Positions 1 through 10,710 of a stretch of 33,274 nt of DNA are shown here, piece by piece; the stretch's first letter is position 1; each line of letters starts with the position of its first letter. This DNA is from Chara braunii (lineage: Eukaryota > Streptophyta > Charophyceae > Charales > Characeae), in the NCBI GenBank assembly GCA_003427395.1, contig BFEA01000130.1, forward strand, positions 2,112,246-2,145,519, read 5' to 3'. The notes beneath the pieces were generated by a model. It was not told the origin of the DNA. It ran no database searches and saw only the letters and a list, made by a program, of their open reading frames with translations. Both the position numbers and the translations under genes were made by a program.

Positions 1-278
1 ATGGTGGGATATCACGCGTCCTACTAGTGAGGGGGCTAGCTGGTAGGATGGGAATAGGGCATAGCAACAGTGGAGATGGTGACTTTGCTGCAGTAAGTCT
101 TGCCGGAGTGAGGTAAAGTGCATGGATGGGGAGGTTTGCTGAGTAGTTTTCTGAATTCTGTTCATATTCTGAAATTTGTTGTAGTCATTTCCTTTTTTTT
201 TCTTTTTTTTTTTGGGAAGCGGCCCGAACGATTGCTAGGGTTGCTAATGAGTGCAGACACCGCTAGCACCATCGGGGA

Positions 279-330
279 GGCTCCATCTATTGGTGGGGAG
301 CAACACCTGCTGGAAATCGGGTCCAGCATC
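279..330 (-). repeat. Short dispersed repeat, copy A
   Basis: This is one of four related short segments in the window; the others are at 581-628, 1002-1058 and 17101-17152. It shares the words ATCTATTGGTGGGGAG and CGGGTCCAGC with copy B. Near its end it forms a 6-bp hairpin, GCTGGA / TCCAGC, around AATCGGG. A T-rich stretch lies upstream at about 190-214. Copy C carries a 17-base A tail, so the family is read as a tailed, SINE-like element and this copy as minus-strand. No clear A/B box was found, so the class is inferred. Confidence 0.5.
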
Positions 331-558
331 CCTATTTACAACGAGCAAAATGAGGATGTCACGGTTTGTCATCTGTTGTTTGAGACCATGCTATTTGTCC
401 ATTTCTAGTGTTGCGGGATTGTGACTTTTACTGTACATGTGGAGATACCTTCACGATAATGTGAAGTATGACATTTGATCGTTTTTTCCATCGGTGATAA
501 GAGACTGTCAGGATTGAGGAATTCTGATTGCTGTAGTTGTTTTCCTTGGGCTGTGGAC

Positions 559-628
559 TTTTTTTTTTTTTTTTTTTGAAGGCTCCATCTATTGGTGGGG
601 AGCTGCACGTGCTGAAAACGGGTCCAGC
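559..628 (-). repeat. Short dispersed repeat, copy B, with T19 tract
   Basis: A run of 19 T at 559-577 is followed by sequence nearly identical to copy A over about 23 bases and similar further on. On the minus strand the T run would be a 3' A tail, which fits a retroposed short element. Its terminal hairpin is weaker than in A and C: only GCTG/CAGC pair. Confidence 0.55.
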
Positions 629-1001
629 GTATCAGTACAGAAATGAACATGCTTATCGCATCATGAGATTGTCTGTCGGCGAGGAGTAACTAGGAGAATT
701 TAAACCCCTGTTTCCCCCCCTTGATATGTGTCTTTCTGATCTGTTGAAGTGATATCATTCCCCACATGATCGTCTACCATAGATTTAAAGCGTTGTGAGG
801 TCACCCCAGCAAAATCCCCTGAAGCCCCATGAGCTCAGTGTCATATCCCTTATTGCTCCCAAACTCGGGAGCCTGTATCTCCTGGCCTCTACCCCCGTCC
901 TGATGTAGTCATTTCCTAAGTAACTTCGATTTTTTCTGAGCCAAAGCCGGGTAATTGCCCCGGTATCTGAACTTTCAAAATTATATGTAAATTTCCATAT
1001 G

Positions 1002-1080
1002 GGACGCTGGGCCCGGTTCCCAGCATGTGCTGCTCCCCACGAATAGATTGGAGCCTTGTTCCCAAAAAAAAAAAAAAAAA
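1002..1080 (+). repeat. Short dispersed repeat, copy C, with A17 tail
   Basis: This is the reverse complement of the copy A/B core, ending in 17 A at 1064-1080. The hairpin here is GCTGGG / CCCAGC, against GCTGGA / TCCAGC in copy A, so one base pair has changed on both sides. The tail and the opposite orientation support a retroposed, SINE-like origin. Confidence 0.55.
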
Positions 1081-1101
1081 GTGTTTTCTGGATGTAGTTT
1101 A

Positions 1102-1236
1102 TCCCTAATCTGAAATCCGTTTTTCATGTTCTAAGCAAGATCCCTCATATGAAATTCGTATTTTCTGAGCAGGATTTTTAATCTTACATTCGTATTTCTG
1201 AGCAATATTCCTAATCTGAAATTCGTAAATCAGAGT
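1102..1236. repeat. Degenerate tandem array, about 32-39 bp
   Basis: Four imperfect copies start near 1102, 1141, 1174 and 1207. Each resembles TCCCTAATCTGAAATTCGT followed by a TTTCTGAGCA-like word. No function is apparent. Confidence 0.6.
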
Positions 1237-2461
1237 TTTGCTCTGACCCCAATGAATGATTACTCAAGTTTGAATCACAAAGGGTTATAAATTGATTTTC
1301 TCAAAGTAGAATTGATGTTCTACGTTTATCCATCTTCTTTGATCTAAGGGAGGGACCCTACAGCGGCGCGGTAACGTTTTGGAATTCCAAAATGTGGTCT
1401 GCGGAATCCCACAGACGTGCGTGGCGGTTTCGGGAATTCGAGGGGAAGTGTTTGCACTTCCTCCGCGGCCCGTTCGTACCCCCGGCCAACCAGGAATTCC
1501 GTCAGCTACGGAAGGGTAGGGGGGGGGGCACCCCTTCGGTAGCCAACAGAGAGCTGCGTGCATGGAGGTGGCCGTACCTGTAAATGTCCGGTGGAGTGGT
1601 CCTGGGCAGAGGGCGGACATGCATCCGCTGTCACACAGGAAATGGAGCGGTCTCACGACAGGTCCGCGCACGTATTTATATTTTCAGCGCGCGGTGGACA
1701 TTTTGAAATTTGAAAAGGCTGGGAGGTGGGGGGGGGGGAAATTAGGTGAAAATTCTACGAACGGAATGCAGGGGGCAACCATGCGCGGCCCAAACGAACA
1801 CGCACTCTGTCCATGAGCCCCTCGTCTGCATGAGGCATGCACGTCGACGGAACGTCGGGCATTATCATCGACACCGACGCCATAGCCAGGATAGCAATGC
1901 AGCGCACGCCATCCATCGCCCGCACTCTGGCTCGAGGTGTGCATCAACTCTAGCCAACCAGGGTTGAAGGCAGGGCATTGACGGTGATTGGCGTCGGTCT
2001 TGCTGCAAGGCATTGGATTGTTGCATCTGGCCAATCCGTTTGTGGATCGCCTTCGTGGAAGGCACACCTTGCGAACCGTGCAGAAGGGGACGCGGGAAAG
2101 ATTGTTCGGGTGTGTTGTCTGAACCCTGTGCTCAAGAGATCGGCTTGGACGGGCGCTCGCTTATTGTCAGGCATCTGCCAATCACATCTTTCATTCTCTT
2201 ATCCTCCAGTTCCTTACCGAGTCGTTCTTCGTCCACGCCAGACGTCACCTACACATCCTGGGGGGCTTTTGGGAGAGTGGGATAGTGCGACGTCCACATC
2301 GACTCGCAGGAAGGGAGGGGACACAAGACAGTTTTGGCCATTGCGGGGAGGGTCGTTCATCATCGAGCTGCAGGGGCAAGGACGCAGGACAGGGTCGAAG
2401 CACGGACTGCAGTTTCGCTTAGGAATTGGTGATCGTCATCCCCATTCTCTTCATTGTTGTG
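1237..2461. other. No supported gene; palindrome and homopolymers
   Basis: No recognisable coding region. A perfect 16-bp palindrome, TTTTGGAATTCCAAAA, lies at 1377-1392, and G-runs occur near 1521 and 1728. An open plus-strand frame at 1978-2652 begins at a TTG, resembles nothing recognised, and runs antisense over the end of the 2462-3074 relic, so it was not called as a gene. Confidence 0.5.
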
Positions 2462-3074
2462 TTATTGCTGGTAGCGGTGGTGTTGTGGGTTGTCCTCCAC
2501 CCAAGGTCTGCCGCGAGGTGAGAACACGGAAAATTCACCCAAAGATTGGACATTTCCGGAGGTTTTTAGAGTGTTCAGTGACTTTAGGAGACACTCAACT
2601 TTCTCTTGGCTTGGGTCTGAACCTCTGTCAAATTCCAGCCTTCTCTGTCTGATTTCCTCTGCTGAAATCTCTTTAGCTCTCATGACCACCGATTTTTTTC
2701 TCCCACGTCAATACCATGTTGATAATTGGCAACCACTTAGTCCCATCACAATAGCTGTTAGGTATAGGAGGGATTGGAACGGTCTTATACGTTACAGGCA
2801 TCGCACCTCATTCCACTATCTTCTTTTGCTTGATCAGATCTGTCTTTTCGTCATAGATAAATTGGGTCACAATCTCCCACAACCAATTAAAGTTTTCACC
2901 ATCATTGTTGCCTCCTTCTTTGAAGTATGGGCGGATATCATAGATATCTCCCTCCAAGAAGTGAGTCAGTACTACGCCACGGGAGTGATAGCCCCAACAG
3001 CCCTCATATCGATAGGGAAATATCCCACTGGAGGTGAGTTTGGATAACTCTTTCAGTGCATTGTCGACCAGCAT
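2462..3074 (-). pseudogene. WLT-family relic A
   Basis: Unrecognised protein family; function unknown. From the ATG at 3074, 88 codons are open. They contain FPYRYEG and VVLTHFLEG, which line up with FPYKYV/VVLTKFAEG in relic B and LPYELV/YILTYRF in member E. A TGA follows at 2808-2810, yet the same frame continues with VPIPPIPNS and WLPIINMV, matching EGIPTPPVI and WHEMIKLV in E. A T7 run at 2693-2699 then marks a probable frameshift, after which a charged open stretch runs to the stop at 2462. The collinear match across the stop argues for a decayed gene. An intron is a weaker alternative: no suitable splice pair was seen. Confidence 0.55.
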
Positions 3075-3859
3075 TTGTCTTGATTTGTCGCTCTTTTTCT
3101 TTCAATTCCTTCAATGTATTGGGGAGCAATAGAACATATATGATATCAAACTCGATTCTCCCCAGTCAATAGTATCAATCTCCTCTCCCGGTCCCGTGTG
3201 GTACCTCACACAAGGAAAGATAAGACTCAGTTAGCAAATCAGGCTTTTCAAGAGAATAATGACTCCAAGAAAATATCGCAAAATCAGTCTAGAAGCTCAA
3301 AACTGCTTGTCTACCCAGGCTCATTCGGAACACGAAAATTTTTTCATGTCCGCGGCAACGGCGCCACTTTTGTCGTATTTTTTCGAGTCGGGCCACTTCA
3401 GGTGACCGGAATGTCAACAGGCTGTCACGCAGGGTTTTTTGTTGATTGCAATAAATAAAACAAATTAAATAAAGCAAATCCCTTCCTGTTGTGTGCGTCC
3501 GGCTTTGAGCAAGATACTTCAATTGCGGTTTTCGCCGGTCCCCAATCGCAGGAATCTTTTATTTTGATTCGGAACAGCAGAGAATCATGCAAATAATTAT
3601 CATAAAACTGTGAAGTGCTATACATGCATCAATTATGTCAATCTTATTTTGAGACCTGTGACAGAATCATCCACATGAGCAATCATCAAGCAAACAATGC
3701 AAGAAGCAAGACCGACTGACTCGAGCAAAGGACTGAGTCAAATGAATGAGGGAAGAATGAGAACTCTCGTAATAGTCTCAGGAAGTACATAGGGAAGAGA
3801 GCATGGCCAGCACCAATCAAGAGCCCTCACTCATCCCCCCGGATTTTACACTCATTTTC
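3075..3859. other. No supported gene
   Basis: Spacer between two family relics on the minus strand. Short open frames on both strands show no similarity to the family or to anything recognised. Local AT-rich segments occur around 3440-3470 and 3590-3640. Confidence 0.45.
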
Positions 3860-4518
3860 TCACTTTGTTGTCCGTCGTCTGTGCTTCTTGCCATGTCTCC
3901 GTACTTTCTGAGGTTGTGGCTTCTGAATGTAAAGCCACCTGAAGCCTGCTAGTTCCAAACATTTTCATCCAAGTCCCATGATACGGAAGTCAACCATGAC
4001 ACAAAATTCCTCCCATAGAGTGGGGACATATGGCTGAGAGAAAATGCCTCTCCTGAGATGTGGAAACTCGGAGGGTTCAGTCACTGCCTCGTAGTCGATC
4101 TCTGCAGGCCATATGTATCTCTTGGCCAAGTCCACCAGTCCACCCCAATAAGAGCCGTCAGTAAGAGAGTAGGGGACCGGAGGTTTGGGATAGTCAGTGA
4201 AAAGCTTAGACCAAAGTTATAGACTATCTTTGTGCTTCCCTGGAGTCTCTCGGCTTTCCATTACACGAACCTGGCTACCGCGGCCCAAACTGCATCGAAA
4301 TGAGGGTGTGTCTCCTTCCCCTTTTTCAGGAAGATCCGCAGATCGTTGACTGTACCCTCAGCGAACTTAGTGAGAACGACGAAGATAGACAGATCTTCAC
4401 GCGTAAATCCATCAATCCTGACATACTTATAGGGGAAGCTCTCCCTAGCAGCGATTAGATTGAGACTGTCAAGGACCGAGTGGTCCACTGTGATGGGGTT
4501 GATCTCTCTCATGTACAT
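3860..4518 (-). pseudogene. WLT-family relic B with basic tail
   Basis: ATG at 4518, then 85 open codons. ESFPYKYVRI, VVLTKFAEG and AVWAAVARFV align with EVLPYELVTY, YILTYRF and SAARLV of member E. The TAA at 4261-4263 sits in a gap-free match: the residues after it, including RLQ, are collinear with VVRLQ of E. About 50 bases later homology moves to another frame (PKPPVPYS, WGGLVDLAK), so a one-base indel is inferred near 4205-4222. That frame has a TGA at 3965-3967 and then encodes a strongly basic stretch with KVRRHGKKHRRR before the stop at 3860. Multiply broken; function unknown. The basic tail may be chance reading. Confidence 0.55.
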
Positions 4519-4774
4519 AGATAATCAGTTACTCTCTGATAGTTAACTGGGGGATAGTTGATTTCAACTGAGGGGCGCCAGCCACGAGTCGAGTCAACTG
4601 TTGTCCGTTGAATAGATAGAGACCACTTCAAAGCTGACAAACCCAGAATTTGCTTGGGTGCTTTTAATGGTTGTTTGAATGCAGTTTAAGTACTGACTAG
4701 ATTGAGGTTGAACGTTAATTGAGTAACGACTGAACAACAGTTAAATACTGATTGTGTAGTGACTGAACCGCGGC

Positions 4775-4905
4775 TGAATACTGTTCAGAGTACTGTTCTG
4801 AGCATTGTTCTGAGTACTGCTCAAATATTGTTCTGCGTACTGTTCTGCGTACTGTTCTGCACACTGTCCTGCATGCGGCTCTGGATGCCGTTCTGGGAAT
4901 GTTGA
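4775..4905. repeat. 12-bp minisatellite
   Basis: About nine degenerate units of TACTGTTCTGMG type run head to tail, clearest at 4790-4860. The flanks (4690-4775 and 4905-4960) contain looser GACTGA/GATTAA repetition. No coding potential is supported. Confidence 0.75.
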
Positions 4906-5080
4906 ATGCCGATTAAAACTCTGATTAAGTTATGATTAAAACCTTGGGATGTTGAGTCACCATAACACTAGTTATCTTGAGCCTGTTCACTGAGTCTATA
5001 CTGAGCTCACTGAGTTTGTCTGTCAACCTGTCAGATTCTCGCTTGAGTCTGTGGAGTTGTCCAAGTCTGTTCCCTAGTTG

Positions 5081-5215
5081 TCTGAGTCGGGCTTCCGGTT
5101 ATCTGAGTCTGGCTTTTAGTAGTCTGCGTCTGGTTTTCAGTGGTCTGCAACTGATTTCCAGTAGTCCGCAACTGGTTTCCAGTGGTCTGAGTCTGGCTAG
5201 AAACTGGTTGAGTGG
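5081..5215. repeat. 21-bp minisatellite
   Basis: Six imperfect 21-bp units resemble CTGAGTCTGGCTTTCAGTAGT. Because 21 is a multiple of three, both strands stay open: the minus strand reads as a 7-residue repeat (TTGNQLQ type) and the plus strand as a Ser/Leu-rich one. The open frames are therefore most simply a by-product of the repeat. Confidence 0.75.
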
Positions 5216-5557
5216 TGATCAGATTACGGGTCACCAAAAGCTGGTTTTTAGCGCCCAAAGGACCGAGAAAACAACCGATCTCGGCATGAATAGTAATGTT
5301 CGAGCGCTGACTGATCTTTTACTGAGAATCAGGAGAAACCAGGTAATTAGATACTGAATTACACTTGTCGTTTGACTGACGTCTGAGCGCCTGACGAATG
5401 CTCAGAATCCTAAGTACTAGTTGAATGTTTAATTAAAACAATGCTTAAGTACTGGATGGAAGCCTTGTTGGGTGGCTAGTTCTCGAAGTCGCTATGTGCA
5501 CCACTCTCATTGGTCCACCCTTTGCTGCATCTGACAAGGTTTTTTCTCTCCTTACCC

Positions 5558-5812
5558 TTACTGTTGGACGCTAAGGACCTCTTGTGCCCAACCCAACATT
5601 TCTACAGATGAGATGGTGCTATGCAGTCGCCCGTCCAACTCATAAAGGTAGACAGTATATGACACAAACCTCTGATCTTTCACTATTTCTAGCACCCTTC
5701 TTCTCATCAACCCCAAGATGTACGGAAATCCTTCAACCGCTCTCTCCTCCCAGTTGCCCCTTTTGTCCAGGCAGAGGGAGTAGGTCATTGCCACCCAGTC
5801 TGTGCTTTCCAT
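5558..5812 (-). pseudogene. Possible WLT-family fragment C
   Basis: An 84-codon frame opens at an ATG at 5812, with a TGA just upstream in frame. Residues YTVYLYELDGRLHSTISS resemble the strand-turn segment of the family, such as CYIYYSLTTAGLRWGDE in the intact 373-residue member, and GFPYI recalls the FPYRY segment of relics A and B. The match is short and could be placed in two different parts of the family alignment, so membership is tentative. It lies upstream of relic B on the same strand. Confidence 0.35.
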
Positions 5813-6985
5813 GGTTGCTCCGCCCCTTCATAACCTTACTCGGGACTGCAGGAACAAGATGGAAAGAAGACTGCTAATGTCTCTCGCGAAAACTATGTCG
5901 CGTTGTTTTCACTTTGCATGCAGCACTGACCTTGAGTCACACGCAGAACAGACCCTAGAGTAATCAGTCAAAAACACATGGGTCCGACGGATGACAGTGA
6001 GATAACAAATCTATTGTAGTTGTCAGAAATGAAGCTTGTTGTTTCAAAACTCAGATGAGCCTTCAAGTGTGAAAAGGGGTTTTCTATACCTCTTTAAACA
6101 CAGACTCCGGGCTCAGGGTGAGTCTGACTGCGTCTCATCAGGTCTCATTTCAAGGTTCATATACCCGAATACCGTGAACCCAAGTGCGACTAAGCACTGT
6201 CGGCTCAACCACCCACACACCATGTGGCATCAACCGGGGTTTCTGGATTGAATACTCAACCTTAAGTATAACCCACTCGTACCACGCATACAGATCAGAC
6301 TCTCTAAGCCAATCTAATTAAAAGTTCAACGTGGCCAGAACTCAGAGCCCGAGATTCCACCTAAAGACTGACACCTGGAGCTTGACTAAATCGTATTCAA
6401 ACCCGACGAGAACTGATAAAACAGGGTTTCTGAGAAAATTGTCCTGGTGCTCAAGCCACTGTTGATTACGCAGATAGTCAACGAAAGGCAAGTGTCTCCT
6501 GAGAAACAGAAAGGAGGAGTGCATGCAGTGCACTAACAGAACATAATTATAACCTTGCTCGCTATAATGGGTCACTCAGATTTTTTTCCTTTTTAAGTTG
6601 GAACTTGCTCCGTTCCAAATAAATTAGACACTTAGTCACCATCAAGTAGGAATTTAACGAGGACATAAGAAATCCTCCTCAGTATTGCCTTTCGTTTCCC
6701 CATACATTCAAAAGTCAAGGCATAGATAGTAATCAAAAGGAAATCGTCTCCATGCTCCCCTTGACATACAGGGCACATGTGGCGAGCCAAAAACAGACCT
6801 GCATATCTACCTGCACTTACCGAGCTTGCAAAACATTCAAGCATGCATTCGTCTATTCACACGGGCACATGCATGCTTATATGATCATGCACTCAATACT
6901 TTTCAGGTCACAAGTGAACTCGTACAGCTACAAGCAGGCATTCGATCGGGCAAGCATGTGTAAGCCCAAGTTGTCATACGCTCAT
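5813..6985. other. No supported gene
   Basis: No recognisable coding or RNA gene. Sequence between 6750 and 6960 is enriched in CATGCA and CACACG words and leads into the following minisatellite, perhaps as its degenerate edge. Confidence 0.4.
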
Positions 6986-7141
6986 GTAGTCACACAATGT
7001 AGTCGCGCGGTGCAGTCACACGATGTGATCACACGGTGTAGTCACATGGTGCAATCAAAACTGTGCAGTCACACAATGTAATCACACGGTACAGTCACAC
7101 GATGTGATCGCGTGGCACAATCAACACTGTGCAGTCACACG
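6986..7141. repeat. 13-bp minisatellite with higher-order repeat
   Basis: Twelve consecutive units of about 13 bp, type GTAGTCACACRRT. Units are not random variants: a block of six ending in a 14-bp unit (GCAATCAAAACTGT) is followed by a block of five ending in a similar unit (ACAATCAACACTGT). This suggests block duplication on top of single-unit slippage. Confidence 0.85.
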
Positions 7142-8395
7142 CAGATGAGAAGGAAAAGGAAGGGTTTGAATCCCAATTGTATTTGTAATTTCCGTCTTCG
7201 CGGGGCTTAAGCACACGAATACAAAGGCTGCATGTCTTTTTGACCTTGTCAAGTGATCAAATAAAACACTCAATACAAGTAGTACATCCAAATAGACAAG
7301 CGCCTGGTCATGCTAATACCAAGAATTTTCAACTCTAGCCTCGCTAACCACTTAAACTAGCCTCCCGTACGTCGCGTTCCCTCTGAGGCAAACACGTTTT
7401 GAATCGTTGTTACGAGTTGGGGCCACTCCCTTGTTCGTCCGCTTACACAGTCTATTGAGGGCTTAATTCTTTGTCACGGTGCAATATGATCGATTAATAA
7501 CGATCAGTCGCACTGATTAACCAAACTAGGAGAGAGACTAAAATTAGTAGAAACAAAAGGGGATTATTTTGCAAAGGCCAGCATCTTATCTGAAGGCTCG
7601 GCCAAGGCAATTATAAAGAAAGATGCGTCGATGACCTTTGATTGCCATCTCCATTACAGGTCGAAAGTCACAGGAAGGTGGCGAGACAGGTGGTCGTCAG
7701 AGCGGGCACGCCAACCGGTAAGTGAAACCGCCCTCAAAAGCAAGAGGCCCCTTCCCCTCGCTGATTTAGCCCGTCTCAAAATCTTTTTGCACGCGAGACA
7801 GTTGACCTTCTCTCTCACACTGGCTCCGCATACGCCATATGAAGTGTGCGCGTTGGATTCTTCAACGGCCTACCTCTCCGAGAGGCAGTGGCAATGATCT
7901 TTGATCACATGACAAGCCAGCTATCCAGAGCGTGCATGCAAGCCCATCTTCACTTCTTCTCTTTGCACGGCAGCATGAGTAGTGCATTGACCAGTACTCG
8001 CGTAAACCACTTCACTGGATCCTTTGCAACCACACTCAACATGGCTTGTGATCAATGCAGTTCCTGCCAATTAAACAGCCAAAACACATAATTCTGCAGT
8101 TCGCTCACACACTGTTAGCGATGCGAGAGTGTCAAGAGGAAACGGCCAGCGCGCGAAGGACCATCTAGACATCAATCAGAGCCCACTCCAAGATCCTCTC
8201 TCAGGGAATAACCAACCTCGATCGATCGCGCGCTAATCTCCCCACCACAGCATGAAGCCCCGTCGAAGCTCAACAGTCGCAAACTTCGACTGAGAAATGT
8301 GGAGACAGCAGTTGACGTCAACTGCCCCTCACAAGTTCGTAACCAGCTCATTCACCAACTCTCTCTCCCACGTTGACCCCTTGGGGCTTTCTCTC
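7142..8395. other. No supported gene
   Basis: Moderate-GC spacer. Small open frames at 7631-8091 resemble nothing recognised and lack features such as a domain or signal sequence. GATCGATTAATAACGATC near 7487 is a small imperfect palindrome. Confidence 0.4.
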
Positions 8396-8926
8396 TCACA
8401 CGCGTCCTTTTCCCCTGCTCTTCTTCTCACTTGTCCCACGGCCCCTGGGCACTGGTTGCCACGAGATGGCCTCGGGTCCGCCCTCCACGTCTCGAGCCAG
8501 CGGGTGGTTCCTGCGAACCTGGCCCGACCTGTTCCAGGACTGGAGACAGGTCTCCCGGTCACTGGCCTCACTCTCTGCTTCCGAGTCATGGTCCAAGTGT
8601 TGTTGTTCGCGTTCCACTATGTATGTCGAGGTCCCCGCGTCCAGGTAAGAAACGGTCACCTTTAATTCGTCGGTAACCCCGTCCCTCCTACACCTCCTCT
8701 CCGCTCTATCCCTGGCCTCCGTAATAGCCAGCTGTAGTCTCCGATCATCCCTCATCTCTCTCTCTCTCCCCCCTTCAATATCAACCTTCAGCTTCACCTC
8801 TCCATCGCAACGGCTATAATCCAGAGTAGTCGTCACAGAGGGCCCCTCATCCGACATTGGCTCCCACCTCCAGACAAACTGGAGGTATGTCGGCCTGTAG
8901 CCGTGTAACCCGCTACTCCGCAACAT
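8396..8926 (-). CDS. Possible WLT-family member or fragment D
   Basis: The frame is open back to about 8965; the first ATG is at 8926, giving about 176 residues. QFVWRWEP recalls QFRWRSVL of the intact member at 31007-32128. GEVKLKVDIEGG, then RRLQLAITEARDRAE, then ELKVTVSYLDAG follow the same order of strand, helix and strand as RVYMYLG, the A-rich helix and LTLFYG there, and as ARVILSDVAEGV / LRIRGAF in the 29724-28579 copy. The C-terminal half is charged and then Arg-rich (KKSRGKGRV), unlike the acidic tail of the intact member, so it may be non-homologous. Function unknown; membership is moderate at best. Confidence 0.4.
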   Translation of the reverse strand: MLRSSGLHGYRPTYLQFVWRWEPMSDEGPSVTTTLDYSRCDGEVKLKVDIEGGREREMRDDRRLQLAITEARDRAERRCRRDGVTDELKVTVSYLDAGTSTYIVEREQQHLDHDSEAESEASDRETCLQSWNRSGQVRRNHPLARDVEGGPEAISWQPVPRGRGTSEKKSRGKGRV

Positions 8927-8947
8927 GACCGCGTTCAGAATAGCCAA

Positions 8948-10239
8948 GGCCCCGCTCCCAAATGCACGCTCTCAAATAGCTCACGATAGCCCTCACTACT
9001 CCGTACTCTGGCCCCAAACCAGCGGCATTAGCGCAACAAGATGACTCACGGACACCCACAGTTAACTGCTAGATAGCCAGCCTCTTCTTTTATAGGCTCC
9101 CTCCATACCGCAACTCCTGTGTTCTGAACGAGGGATTCGAGCATTTCCCAAATTTTTTTATTCTAGCATTCTATAACAAAATCAAAACAAAATACGCAAG
9201 AAGGAAAAAAAAAAGAAATGCAAGACCCCAACGAGCAAGGCTCGTTACAGTAGGCTTGACACTGTGGTCCCATAACGGAATACCGACAGCGCACCTTTTA
9301 CTTCAAAACAAGCCGTCGGCCTACCCTTATCGGGTGCCCGTGTCCGATGGAAAGGAGGGGGCCTACGACCCTTTTCAAGGGTGATAAGCTCCCTACCGAT
9401 GCGGCCGCGGGTCGCCCCTCTTTTGGGGCCCTGCCGCGCGGCGCCTGAATGAGCCTCTCAACCATCGGCACAAGAACGACAAGCCAAATCAGTCTGGGCC
9501 ACAGACTGCAGCCGCGCTCGAAATTCGAGCTGTTTGGCCTTCCCGCTAAGTGGTAGGGACCGAAGAAAAACCTGCGTCTAAAAATAAGAAAATAATAATA
9601 ATAGTAATAATTATAATAATAATAATAACGAAACGAAGTAAAGGGAGAAAGGAAAACATACCGACGCGGCAGTCAGAAGTCATTGGATCGCTCCAAACTA
9701 GAACAAGGGTCCAGATCCACGCGCGAATCTGACACTGAATTTTCCCTTTTTCCTCTTATCCCTGCTTTTCTTTTTCTTTTTTCTTCTTTTTCCCCCTTTT
9801 TTTCTATTCGACTGTAACAATGAGCCTACGCACCTAACCCATAACCCGACTAGGGTGCGATCGGCGCGCAATAGAAATAACAGCGCTGGTCTCTTCACCT
9901 TCGCGTCCCAGGGCGAACCTGGCGACTACCACGGCCACAGGCCGGTAGTGCTCTGCTGTACAACAGGGCGCTGAGCCTGCGTGGACCAAGGGAAAGTCCT
10001 GTGGCGCACCCCACCTTTTTTGTTGAGGCAGGCACCAACAGGACCAGTCCACGTCAGGCACAGTCTCGGGTACTAGGGGTCATAGAAGTTTGAGGGCTTG
10101 CCTACAGGCCATAGCGTCGAAGCAGAGACCGACACCAAGCAGGGACTTGGTACGCAGAGGAGGGTCGGGACACCACGTCCTCCGACACCGGCCGCGTCAC
10201 GCAGGAGTCGGTCTGATCCTCGTCGCAAATGCATATGGA
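8948..10239. other. No supported gene; GC-rich foldbacks
   Basis: No recognisable gene. Around 9360-9450 is a GC-rich stretch with short hairpins such as ACCCTTTTCAAGGGT and GCCCCTCTTTTGGGGC. Its words CTCCCTACCGATG resemble part of the structured repeat at 10.5 kb, but too little matches to call it a copy. Confidence 0.4.
9587..9629. repeat. AAT-type microsatellite
   Basis: Imperfect run of AATAATAAT units. A pyrimidine-rich tract of T and C follows at 9740-9808. Confidence 0.8.
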
Positions 10240-10266
10240 GCTTCCGCAAGCCGCTCCGGCCGAGTG

Positions 10267-10308
10267 CGCCAGCCATACCTCTCGCGAGCCCCTACGACAG
10301 GATAGGGC
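10267..10308 (+). repeat. 42-bp direct repeat, left of gap
   Basis: These 42 bases, ending immediately at the first N, are identical to 10439-10480, which begins immediately after the last N. This is the pattern expected when two overlapping contig ends are placed on either side of a gap. Confidence 0.9.
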
Positions 10309-10438
10309 NNNNNNNNNNNNNNNNNNNNNNNNNNNNNNNNNNNNNNNNNNNNNNNNNNNNNNNNNNNNNNNNNNNNNNNNNNNNNNNNNNNNNNNNNNNN
10401 NNNNNNNNNNNNNNNNNNNNNNNNNNNNNNNNNNNNNN
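10309..10438. other. Assembly gap of 130 N
   Basis: Unknown bases flanked by perfect 42-bp direct repeats. The related element at 24520-24810 runs straight through the corresponding place with a single copy of the flank, so the gap probably contains nothing and the flank is counted twice. Confidence 0.95.
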
Positions 10439-10480
10439 CGCCAGCCATACCTCTCGCGAGCCCCTACGACAGGATAGGGC
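10439..10480 (+). repeat. 42-bp direct repeat, right of gap
   Basis: Identical to 10267-10308; see the gap entry. Sequence continues directly into the remainder of the structured repeat. Confidence 0.9.
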
Positions 10481-10710
10481 CTACGAGAGGCATGACTTAC
10501 CTCCACCTTACGGGAGTTGTCACCTCCCTTCGGTGGGCATATCCCCGCCGAGCTACCGGTCCACAGTACGAAAGCTAATCAGTTGCAATCGCAGAGGTGG
10601 ACCAGTCGAGGGCGTTTCTCGTTCGTAGTCGCATAGGGGGTACGCGCGGTATTACACCTCTATCAAACCCGCACACAAACTGACATCTTGGGGGGCTGAG
10701 GTCCCAAGCG

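Larger units (their letters stand above)
10240..10710 (+). repeat. Structured repeat, copy 1, split by N gap
   Basis: It is related to the reverse complement of 24520-24810 across nearly its whole length, for example through CCCCTACGACARGATAGG and GAGTTGTCACC-like words. Hairpins visible here are: CCACC / GGTGG enclosing GGGAG / CTCCC (10503-10536); GGTCCAC / GTGGACC (10558-10564 with 10597-10603); CTTGGG / CCCAAG (10687-10692 with 10703-10708). The same hairpins exist in the other copy with different paired bases. It could be a structured RNA or part of a mobile element. The open frames across it contain N and are not credible. Confidence 0.6.

Noticed and set aside
1978-2652. Open plus-strand frame of 224 codons
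   Set aside because: It begins at TTG, matches nothing recognised, and its end is antisense to family relic A.
5031-5357. Thr/Gln-rich and Ser/Leu-rich repeat proteins
   Set aside because: Both are explained by a 21-bp minisatellite that keeps all frames in register.
10098-10628. Open frames across the N gap
   Set aside because: Their length depends on unknown bases and on a probable false duplication; comparison with the 24.5 kb copy shows indels not in multiples of three.
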